Assembly (NCBI GenBank): GCA_002309695.1
Contig: DBXV01000016.1
Coordinates: 276,820-322,745 of the forward strand
Source: Myxococcales bacterium UBA1203
GTDB lineage: Bacteria; Myxococcota; Myxococcia; Myxococcales; UBA5297
Direction: 5' to 3'
Length of the DNA stretch: 45,926 nt
Positions 32,752-40,314 of the stretch are shown here, piece after piece. How positions within the stretch are numbered: position 1 is the first letter of the stretch; every line of letters begins with the position of its first letter. A program made the position numbers and the translations under genes. The notes below the pieces were generated by a model. The model made no database searches, had not been told where the DNA came from, and saw only the letters and a list, made by a program, of their open reading frames with translations.

Positions 32752-33527
32752 GTCTCGGCCTGGTGAAAAAAACGGTGGACAGCGGCGTTGGGCGCGTCGG
32801 GGGCGAGGAAGTCGGCTGCCGGCCCGTGAAAGGCAATGACGCCGTCTTCGAGGAGCGCGACCTCGTCGGCGATGCGGCGGATGGAATTGAGGTCATGGGA
32901 GACGACCACCGAAGTTGCCCCTTCGTCGCGCCGCCGCCGGATGAGCCCGTCCACGCGCCGGGCAGCGTCCGGGTCCAGTCCGGTGGTGGGCTCGTCGTAA
33001 AAAATCGCGGCGGGGGAGAGCACGAGCGCCCGGGCAATGGCGGCGAGCTTGCGGTCTCCGGCACTGGCCTCCTGCGGCTTTTTGTTTTCCTGCCCGCACA
33101 GTCCGACTTCACCGAGAATGCGCCTCGCCTCAGCGAGCGCCTCGCGGCGGGGAAGAGAGACCGTCGGCGAACGGCTCAGCGGCAGCGCCGCGTTTTCTTC
33201 CAGCGTCAGCCAGTCGATGAGCGCGCTCTCCTGAATGACGTAGGGCACACGGTGGCGCAGCTTCATCAGTTCGGCCTCTGACATGTCCGTAATCTCCTCG
33301 CCGCCGATGCGGATGCTTCCCTTGTCGGCGCGCAGAAGCCCCACGGAACATCGGGACAGGACGCTTTTGCCCGCGCCGCTGCGGCCCACCAGAAACGTGA
33401 GCCTGCCTGCCGGAATCTCCAGAGTGATGTTCCGCAGCACCTGGCGGCCGCCGAAGGATTTGGCCACGCCGGTGAGTGAGATGCGTGCCGGCGGAGAATC
33501 GGGGCGTTTCAGAAGTGTGCTGGACAT
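32748..33527 (-). CDS. ABC transporter ATP-binding protein, MlaF/Mkl-like
   Basis: 259 residues from ATG 33527. Walker A GRSGAGKS (48-55), Q-loop VIQESALIDWLTLEEN (from about 97), Walker B AIFYDEP (174-180), D-loop TTGLDP and H-loop H211 are intact. The signature LSGGQ is changed to ASAGD (154-158). Its closest look is MlaF, the ATPase of the Mla/Mkl lipid transporters, from the GxSGxGKSVL and early Q-loop spacing. No MlaE permease, MlaD or MlaC gene lies next to it in this window. ATG 33527 is tentative; the frame is open to ATG 33617. The next gene is the propeller lipoprotein, with a four-base overlap. Confidence 0.85.
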   Translation of the reverse strand: MSSTLLKRPDSPPARISLTGVAKSFGGRQVLRNITLEIPAGRLTFLVGRSGAGKSVLSRCSVGLLRADKGSIRIGGEEITDMSEAELMKLRHRVPYVIQESALIDWLTLEENAALPLSRSPTVSLPRREALAEARRILGEVGLCGQENKKPQEASAGDRKLAAIARALVLSPAAIFYDEPTTGLDPDAARRVDGLIRRRRDEGATSVVVSHDLNSIRRIADEVALLEDGVIAFHGPAADFLAPDAPNAAVHRFFHQAET

Positions 33528-33715
33528 GAGGGACTCAACGGACAGGCCGGCGGGAAGCGGGCGGCGCTTTTTTCCCATCGGGCGCGCTTCGGCAACGCGG
33601 AAACGAGCTGCCGGCATTCAGGAAAATGCGCGGCTTCGGCAGCGCGGAGACGGGGCTTGAAGGAGCGTCAGCCCTGCCTTGTCCGCGGATGGTGCGGCCG
33701 CTAAGGGGCCCGCCC

Positions 33716-34204
33716 GTGCAATACCTCGTCTTCGATATTCGGGAGCGGACGTTCGCCGTTCCGCTGAGCCTCGTGCGTGAGGTGACGCTGCCCTTGCCCC
33801 TCTCAACCGTTCCCCGCGCGCCGGAGGCCATTCCGGGTGCCATGTGCCTGCGCGGGCGGATTATCGCCGTGGTGGCGCCGGAGTGTCTTCCCGGCTTCAG
33901 CGCGCTGTCGGACGACGATCTTTCGGGCAGCCGTCCCGGCACCCTTCCCGACGGCCAGACACGCTTTGTGGTGCTGGAGTCGGGCACCTGGAGCGCTGCT
34001 CTGCGCGTCCGCCGCGTGGGCGATATTCGCGAGTTGGAGGCCGCGCCCTGGCCGGAGGGTGTGTCCGAGGCGCCTGTGACGCCAGGCTGCGCCCGTCTTC
34101 CCGAGGGCGGTGCGCTTCCCGTGCTCGACGTTCAGGTCCTGCGGGGGCTGGTTGACAGCGCCATTCTGGCGGACCCTCTGCTGCGCGCCGCGTTTGCCCG
34201 CTGA
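33716..34204 (+). CDS. CheW-like domain protein, orphan, GTG start
   Basis: 162 residues. QYLVFDIRERTFAVPLSLVREV is a clear CheW-fold first strand pair, and GAMCLRGRIIAVVAPE is the typical CheW loop (usually GVINLRGxxxPVVDL). The second half (TRFVVLESGTWSAALRVRRVGDIREL) matches the second subdomain. CheW proteins couple receptors to CheA kinase. No chemotaxis receptor, CheA or response regulator is nearby, so its partner is unknown. GTG 33716 is chosen for AAGGGG seven bases upstream; ATG 33689 has no such site. It is divergent from the ABC gene. Confidence 0.82.
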   Translation: MQYLVFDIRERTFAVPLSLVREVTLPLPLSTVPRAPEAIPGAMCLRGRIIAVVAPECLPGFSALSDDDLSGSRPGTLPDGQTRFVVLESGTWSAALRVRRVGDIRELEAAPWPEGVSEAPVTPGCARLPEGGALPVLDVQVLRGLVDSAILADPLLRAAFAR

Positions 34205-34298
34205 GAGGCTTTCGCGGCTTTTTCGTTTTTCCGGATTTTCGGAACCCGCACTTCGTCCACTGATTTTCCAAAACTGACCGACTGACTGGAGAGCCACC

Positions 34299-37136
34299 AT
34301 GAAGAGAACCGCTGCCGTCGCCTTTGCCTCTGCCCTTGCCGTCTCCGGACTGGCTTCGGGCCTCGCTGCCTGTTCCGGCGGCGGGGATGACAATTCTCCC
34401 TCTGACGGAGGTGTCCTTTCGGACGGCAGCATTCCTGTTCTCACTGACGGCTCGTCACCATGGGACACGGATGCAGCCATGGGTTCAGATGCTTCCGTCA
34501 ATGATGCCTCCATTCCTGAACCGCCCGCGGATGCCGATGCCCTGTTCGGCTTTCCCGTGCCCAAATTCACGGACACCACTCTTGAGGACACGGAAATTGG
34601 CCGGGCGGAGGCGTCGGTTGTCTCCGAGGATGCGTCGGGCCTGAGGACCTATTCGCTTTCAACCACGGCGGCGATTCGCGCGCCTTCCGACGGCGGCGCG
34701 GGCGTTCAAAGTCCCAGGACTGTCATGGAAAAGCCGGGGCGCCCCCGCATCCGCACGGGGAACACGCTCTTCGACGCGCTGTATGCGCTGGCGCTGGAGG
34801 AACTGTCGGAGAACGCGGTCGATTCGATCAGCGACGGCGCCTTCAACGACGGGCGGGGCGTTTCCTGCGGCGAGGGCGGCTGCTTCGAGACGGGCCGCAA
34901 CTGGCATTACGTCTGGACGCGGGACACGGCCTTTGCCGCGGCGCTGGGAACGGCGGCCATCGACCCGGAGCGGACCATGCGCTCGCTGAAATTTAAGCTG
35001 TCAGCGCGGCGCGGCGGCGGGGATGTGCAGATTGTCCAGGACACGGGAACCGGCGGCAGCTGGCCGGTTTCGACCGACCGGGTTTCGTGGGCTCTTGGCG
35101 CGGCGGAAACGCTCCGCTGGCTCGATGGAGAGACGCGCACGGCCTTTCGCGACGAGGCGCTCACCGCCATCGCCAACACGCTGGAGCAGGACCGCGTCAC
35201 CGTCTTTGACGCTTCCGACGGGCTCTACTTCGGCGAGACATCCTTCCTCGACTGGCGTGAGCAGACCTATCCCCGCTGGATGGCGGCTGACCCCGCTCAG
35301 ATTGCGGCCACCAAGGCGCTCTCGACCAACCTGCTGCACTTGAGCGCCATGCAGACGGCCGCGGCTCTGGCGGACGAGAAGGGCGATGCGGCGATGAAGG
35401 CCCGCTATGAGACGTGGGCCGGCGCGCTGAAGCAGGCGATTCGCGCCAGTTTTGTGCGCGATGACGGCAGCCTGGCTTCCTTTGCCATGCCCACGCTGGG
35501 GAGCATTGCTTCCGCTCAGTCCGACGCACTCGCCGTGGCTCTGGCCGCGCTGACGAATCTCTTTGAAGACGAAACCGGGAACGCTCTCGCGCGGGCTTTG
35601 GCCGCCTATCCCCACGCCGGCAAGGGCACGCCCGTCATCTGGCCGCAGCAGCAGGCCACGCCCATCTATCACAACCGCTCGCACTGGCCGTTTGTGTCCG
35701 CCTTCTTCGCGCTGGCGTCCGCGCACGGCGTCAATGACCGGGCCTGCGATTTTGCGCTCATGTCTCTCTTCCGCAGCGCGGCGCTGAACCTCTCCAATAT
35801 GGAGAATTTTGAGCTCATCAGCGGCAGGGCTCTCTACGACGACCCCGACCCGTCGATGTCCGGCCCCGTGGTCAATTCGCAGCGCCAGCTGTGGAGCGTC
35901 GGCGGCTATCTCTCGATGGTGGCGCGCGTGCTCTTCGGCGTGGAGGCGATTGACGGCGGCGGTCTGACCGTTCGGCCGACGGTGACGGAGCCCCTGAGAA
36001 ACACGCTGTTCCGCGGCGCGGATTCTCTGGAGCTGAAAGATTTCCCGTGGCGCGGAACGCTCGTGGATGTGCGGATTGTTCTGCCGCCCAAAGCCGCTTC
36101 GAGCAGTGCTCCCGGCGGCGCCTACGGCATCGGGTCGGTGACGGTGAACGGCGAGACGGTTCAGAACCCGAGCGCGGGCTTTTTGAAAGAGAACCTCCCC
36201 GAACACAGTCAGGTGGTGGTGACGCTGGAGGAAACGGCGGCGGCGCAGAAGCCGTGGACCTTCATCCGCCCCGAGGCGCTTGCCGCCGATGGAGGCTGGA
36301 AGCGCCTGTTCGCGCCCAAAGCGCCGTCAGTGCCCGATCTGGGCGTCGTTTCCGCGCCGGGCGGCGGTCTGACCGTGTCGTTTTCAGCGGGAGAGCAGGA
36401 CGCCTCGGCGGTCGTCCACGACATCTATCGGGACGGCGTTCTGGCTGCGGAGGGCCTCAATGGAAGCCTCACCTCGTGGACCGACACGTCCGCCTCAGAC
36501 AGAGATGCCGTCACGCACTGCTACACGCTCCGCAGCAGGTTCCCCGGCGAGGACAGCGCCTCTCAGACCGCCCGCGCCGCCTGTCACTGGGGCGAATGGG
36601 AAACGTCCAGCTGGCGCATTCAGGAATTTTTCCCCGGCAGCGGCAGCTTCACGTTCCAGGGCGGCTCTCTCTCCGACGAGCACGGGCGGCGGCATCTGGG
36701 CAACGGCTGGGGCAAGGACGGCGACTACGTTGAAGTGACCGCTTCGGCGGCTTTCAGCGGCGACCACTTTGTCCAGGCCGTCTATGGCAACGGGACAGGC
36801 GCGCTGAACACGAGCGTCACCTGCGGCGTGAAGTGGGTGCGCGTGACGGACGTTTCCGACGGTTCAGTGGTCTCCGAGGGCATCATCGCCATGCCCACGC
36901 TGGGAACGGACTGGTCTGTCTGGAAGGAGAGCACGCTCTTCCGTGTCCGCCTCGAAAAGGGCCGGACCTACCGCATCCGCATCGGCAGCGACGAGAGCGC
37001 CCCCCGGCGCGCCGTCAATATGTCGTCGTTCGCTCATTTTGAGACCTACACGGGGAACGGCGGTCTGGGCGGCACGGGCGGCGCGCTCAACGACGTGAAC
37101 ATCGCCTCCGTCAAACTCCTCGCGCTGGGCAGATGA
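34299..37136 (+). CDS. Secreted glycosidase-like lipoprotein with an alpha/alpha-toroid domain
   Basis: 945 residues. The signal sequence ends in a lipobox LAAC with C25. A Gly/Ser/Asp-rich disordered tail follows (to about 85). The main domain (about 155-620) has the helix pattern and motifs of six-hairpin glycosidases (GH63/GH78/GH15-like): RNWHYVWTRDTAFAAAL with the W-x-R-D-x-A core, GGSWPVSTDRVSWALGAAE, FGETSFLDWREQTYPRW, WPQQQATPIYHNRSHWPFVSAFF. A beta-sandwich with a fibronectin-like part follows (about 660-760), then a C-terminal beta domain that resembles a carbohydrate-binding module. Substrate unknown. It stands alone between the CheW gene and two terminator hairpins. Confidence 0.75.
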   Translation: MKRTAAVAFASALAVSGLASGLAACSGGGDDNSPSDGGVLSDGSIPVLTDGSSPWDTDAAMGSDASVNDASIPEPPADADALFGFPVPKFTDTTLEDTEIGRAEASVVSEDASGLRTYSLSTTAAIRAPSDGGAGVQSPRTVMEKPGRPRIRTGNTLFDALYALALEELSENAVDSISDGAFNDGRGVSCGEGGCFETGRNWHYVWTRDTAFAAALGTAAIDPERTMRSLKFKLSARRGGGDVQIVQDTGTGGSWPVSTDRVSWALGAAETLRWLDGETRTAFRDEALTAIANTLEQDRVTVFDASDGLYFGETSFLDWREQTYPRWMAADPAQIAATKALSTNLLHLSAMQTAAALADEKGDAAMKARYETWAGALKQAIRASFVRDDGSLASFAMPTLGSIASAQSDALAVALAALTNLFEDETGNALARALAAYPHAGKGTPVIWPQQQATPIYHNRSHWPFVSAFFALASAHGVNDRACDFALMSLFRSAALNLSNMENFELISGRALYDDPDPSMSGPVVNSQRQLWSVGGYLSMVARVLFGVEAIDGGGLTVRPTVTEPLRNTLFRGADSLELKDFPWRGTLVDVRIVLPPKAASSSAPGGAYGIGSVTVNGETVQNPSAGFLKENLPEHSQVVVTLEETAAAQKPWTFIRPEALAADGGWKRLFAPKAPSVPDLGVVSAPGGGLTVSFSAGEQDASAVVHDIYRDGVLAAEGLNGSLTSWTDTSASDRDAVTHCYTLRSRFPGEDSASQTARAACHWGEWETSSWRIQEFFPGSGSFTFQGGSLSDEHGRRHLGNGWGKDGDYVEVTASAAFSGDHFVQAVYGNGTGALNTSVTCGVKWVRVTDVSDGSVVSEGIIAMPTLGTDWSVWKESTLFRVRLEKGRTYRIRIGSDESAPRRAVNMSSFAHFETYTGNGGLGGTGGALNDVNIASVKLLALGR

Positions 37137-37175
37137 GGCGGCCACTTCAGGCCTCTTCTCTTCGGCCCGGCAATG

Positions 37176-37206
37176 AAAAAGGCGCTGTCCCGTAAGGGGC
37201 AGCGCT
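37176..37206 (-). terminator. Hairpin 1 of a pair, terminator on minus strand
   Basis: GGCGCTGTCCC (37181-37191) pairs with GGGGCAGCGCT (37196-37206), with the end bases loose. On the minus strand it is followed by five T (37180-37176). It should end the P-type ATPase transcript. Its core GGCGCTGTCCC is shared with the second hairpin 55 bases away. Confidence 0.75.
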
Positions 37207-37235
37207 CACATTTTCACATCAGGCCTGAGCGAGTC

Positions 37236-37275
37236 GGCGCTGTCCCTTTCGATGAGGGGTAGCGCCTTTGTTTTT
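37236..37275 (+). terminator. Hairpin 2 of a pair, terminator on plus strand
   Basis: GGCGCTGTCCC (37236-37246) pairs with GGGGTAGCGCC (37256-37266; G-U allowed), followed by TTTGTTTTT (37267-37275). It should end the glycosidase transcript. It is a near copy of hairpin 1, so the two form a pair that works in opposite directions between converging genes. Confidence 0.78.
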
Positions 37276-37291
37276 CAGACAGAGGCTTGCG

Positions 37292-40060
37292 TCAGCTCTC
37301 CGCCATCTCGTCTTTGCCTCTGAGGCGGCCATAGACCGCCTTGAACACTTCCATCACCACGAGGACGCCCAGCGAGAGGCCGAACATCTTGAGCCACTGG
37401 AGCGGGGAGATGGCGTTCATGTGCATGACCTTCTGCGTGAAGGGGATGTTCATGCAGGCCAGCTGCAGAAGCTGCGCGCCCAGGATGCCGCCGATGAGGA
37501 ACCAGTTGTTTCTGAGCGGCACTTTGAAGGCGGAGATGCGCTCGGAGCGGACGCTGAATGCCTGGACGTTCTCGATGAGCACCATCAGCAGAAGAATCAG
37601 GTTGCGGGCCTGAGGCAGTTCCTCTGCGTTGTTCATGTTTCCGCCCGAGGGGGACATGAGCCACAGCCACGTGCCGAAGGTGATGGCGGCCATGGCTGTC
37701 GAGAAGACGGCGGTCTGCCAGATCATCCGATGGTCGAAGATGCCCTGAGAGGGCGGGCGCGGCTTGCGGTTCATTACGCCCGGCTCCCCCTTCTCGAAGG
37801 CCAGCGCCACGTCCTGCACGCCGTTGGTGGCCATGTTGAGCCAGAGGAGCTGGACGGCCACGAGGGGAATGGGCAGGCCCGCGAGGATGGAAGCCGTGAA
37901 GAGCAGGAGCTCGCCGAAGCCGCAGGACACGAGGAGGAAGGTGACCTTGCGGATGTTGTCGTAGGCGATGCGGCCCTCCTCCACGCCGGCCTCGATGGAG
38001 GCGAAATTGTCGTCGGTGACGACGATGGCGGCGGTGTCTTTGGCCACGTCGGTGCCCGAGCCCATGGCCACGCCGCAGCTCGCCTTCTTGAGCGCGGGCG
38101 CGTCGTTCACGCCGTCGCCCGTCACGGCCACGAAATTTCCAGCAGCCTTGAGCGCTTCGACGATTTCCACCTTCTGCATGGGTGCGACGCGGGCAAAGAC
38201 GCGGCCCGTGTCGGCCAGCCGGCGAAATTCCTCTGACGAGGCATCGACTTTGGCCAGATCGACGCCCACCCGCACCTGGTCCGGCGATTCGGCGATGCCC
38301 AGATCGTGGGCGATGGCAAAGGCTGTGGCGGGATGGTCGCCTGTGACCATGACCACGCGGATGCCGGCTTCCTGACACCGGCGCACGGCCGCTTTGGCCT
38401 CGGGGCGCAGAGGATCCATGAACCCGGCCAGCCCCAGAAGCGTCATGCGGGGCAGGTCCTTTTCCTGAGGCTCTTTGCCGGGACAGCTGTCCATCGTGCC
38501 CTTCGCCACAGCCAGAACGCGGTAGCCGCCCTCTGCCAGTGTCAGCGCCTCTTTTTCGAGGAGCGCCCGGTCGAGAGGAACGGTGCCGCCGGCGGGCGAA
38601 ATCATGGTGTCGCAGAAGTCCATGACCGTCTCCAGCGCGCCCTTGACGGAGACCTGAATCCGGCCGTCCCGCGCGTTGAAGCCGGCGGCGTATTTGCGCT
38701 CCGACTCGTAGGGAATGGCGCCGACAGGCTCGAAATCTGAGCGCGCCTTGTCGCCGGAGAGGTCCAGCTTGTTGCCCAGCGCAAGGAGGGCCAGGTCCAT
38801 GGCGTCGCCGCGGTCGTCCCAGCCGCCGTCAGCCTTTTTGGTCAGCGAGGCCTCGTTGCAGAGAACGCCGGCCAGCGTCAGCTCCTTTACCAGCGGCAGA
38901 AGCGCGCTCTGGTCCGCGCCGTCGGCGAATTTCAGCTCGCCCGCGCCGTAGCCCTCGCCCGTCACGTCAATCGCAGGCGCGCCGGGAATGACGATTTTCT
39001 TCACCGTCTGGCGGTTGACCGTCAGCGTTCCCGTCTTGTCGCTGGCGATGCAGGTGCAGCTGCCCAGACCTTCGACGGCGGGGAGCTTGCGGACAATCAC
39101 GTGGCGGTCGGCCATGCGTCCCATGCCGATGGAAAGCGCGACGGTGATGGCCACGGGAAGCCCCTCGGGAATGGCTGCCACTGCGAGCGCCACGGCGGTG
39201 AGGAAAATCTCCTGAATGGACATGCCGTGGAGGAAGCAGACGACGCCCAGAATCACCACGAGTCCGCACATGATGACGGTCAACTGCTTGGAAAACTTCT
39301 CCATGCGCTGAATGAGCGGCGGCTTGTCGCTGTCGCCACCGGCCACCGCTTTGGCGATGCGGCCCACTTCGGTGCTGAGGCCCGTGGAGACGACGAGGGC
39401 GCGGGCGCGTCCGGTCATCACGCGGGAGCCGGCGAAGCACATGTTAGTGCGGTCGCCCAATGCTGTTTCGGCCTTGAGAACGCCCGGCTGCTTCAGAGGC
39501 GGGATGTTCTCGCCGGTCAGAAATGACTCATCGACGGTCAGATTGGCGGTGGAGAGCACCCGCATGTCCGCGGGAACGCGGTCGCCCGATTCGAGCAGCA
39601 CCAGGTCGCCGGGCACGAGGAGGGAAGCGTCGAGGACCTCTTCCTTTCCGCCGCGAATCACTTTGGCCATCGTCTTGAGCATGGCCTGGAGGGCAGCGGC
39701 GCTCCGCGTGGCACTGGCCTCCTGATAGGTGCCGATGGCGGCATTGATGAGCAGCACCAGCACGATGAAGCCGCCGTCCGTGTATTCCTTCAGGACAAAC
39801 GAGAGGACGGCCGCAGCAACGAGCACGTAGATGAGCGGGTCGAGAAACTGCTCGGCGAAAATCCGCAGCAGGGTGGGGGGCTTCTTCGCGGGCAGGTCGT
39901 TGCGGCCGAAGCGGCTGAGGCGCGCCTCGGCCTCCGCCCCGGAAAGTCCCTCTCCTTCGGTCTCCAGAATTTTGAGCAGCTCCGCGTCCTGGACGCTCTG
40001 CCAGCTGGGCGCACCGGCAGCCGCGGGCGCCGCCTTCGATGATTCAGCAAGGTTCGGCAT
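37292..40060 (-). CDS. P2-type cation-transporting ATPase with altered ion-site residues
   Basis: 922 residues with the full P2 layout. Actuator loop LTGEN (181-185), M4 PEGLP (298-302), phosphorylation D341 in DKTGTLT, nucleotide-domain KGALETV, hinge TGDGVND (648-654), and about ten membrane helices. In SERCA the ion ligands are N768 and E771 in M5 and N796, T799 and D800 in M6. Here the equivalents read G714 and E717, and N742, T745 and N746, with a new acid at D750 (NMATNGVQDVALAFE). So it is in the calcium/sodium pump group by sequence, but the usual calcium site is not complete. Its transported ion is open. ATG 40060 suits the family's short N-tail. Confidence 0.9.
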   Translation of the reverse strand: MPNLAESSKAAPAAAGAPSWQSVQDAELLKILETEGEGLSGAEAEARLSRFGRNDLPAKKPPTLLRIFAEQFLDPLIYVLVAAAVLSFVLKEYTDGGFIVLVLLINAAIGTYQEASATRSAAALQAMLKTMAKVIRGGKEEVLDASLLVPGDLVLLESGDRVPADMRVLSTANLTVDESFLTGENIPPLKQPGVLKAETALGDRTNMCFAGSRVMTGRARALVVSTGLSTEVGRIAKAVAGGDSDKPPLIQRMEKFSKQLTVIMCGLVVILGVVCFLHGMSIQEIFLTAVALAVAAIPEGLPVAITVALSIGMGRMADRHVIVRKLPAVEGLGSCTCIASDKTGTLTVNRQTVKKIVIPGAPAIDVTGEGYGAGELKFADGADQSALLPLVKELTLAGVLCNEASLTKKADGGWDDRGDAMDLALLALGNKLDLSGDKARSDFEPVGAIPYESERKYAAGFNARDGRIQVSVKGALETVMDFCDTMISPAGGTVPLDRALLEKEALTLAEGGYRVLAVAKGTMDSCPGKEPQEKDLPRMTLLGLAGFMDPLRPEAKAAVRRCQEAGIRVVMVTGDHPATAFAIAHDLGIAESPDQVRVGVDLAKVDASSEEFRRLADTGRVFARVAPMQKVEIVEALKAAGNFVAVTGDGVNDAPALKKASCGVAMGSGTDVAKDTAAIVVTDDNFASIEAGVEEGRIAYDNIRKVTFLLVSCGFGELLLFTASILAGLPIPLVAVQLLWLNMATNGVQDVALAFEKGEPGVMNRKPRPPSQGIFDHRMIWQTAVFSTAMAAITFGTWLWLMSPSGGNMNNAEELPQARNLILLLMVLIENVQAFSVRSERISAFKVPLRNNWFLIGGILGAQLLQLACMNIPFTQKVMHMNAISPLQWLKMFGLSLGVLVVMEVFKAVYGRLRGKDEMAES

Positions 40061-40240
40061 GGATGTTTCTCCGTGGCGCTTCCTCTCCGGCAGCCGGGCA
40101 AAGCAGAAGGTGCCGCCGCGCGGTCAGGAAGCGGTTCAAAGCGGGCCGCCTTTGGAGGGGAAGCGGGGACAAAGGCAACCGGGAATTTGTCTCGTTTGCG
40201 CACGTGAACTGCGGCGGTCCGGACGAAGAACGCCCGCCCC

Positions 40241-40282
40241 AAAAAAGAGAGGCGCCTCTCCCGGCAAAGGGAAAGGCGCCTC
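40241..40282 (-). terminator. Intrinsic terminator after the acyl-CoA ligase gene
   Basis: On the minus strand GAGGCGCCTTTCCC (40282-40269) pairs with GGGAGAGGCGCCTC (40262-40249; one G-U), followed by TC and six T (40246-40241). It separates the ligase gene from the ATPase gene downstream. Confidence 0.88.
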
Positions 40283-40314
40283 GGGGAACTTCGCGCGCTG
40301 CCGCGGTGCGGCTT

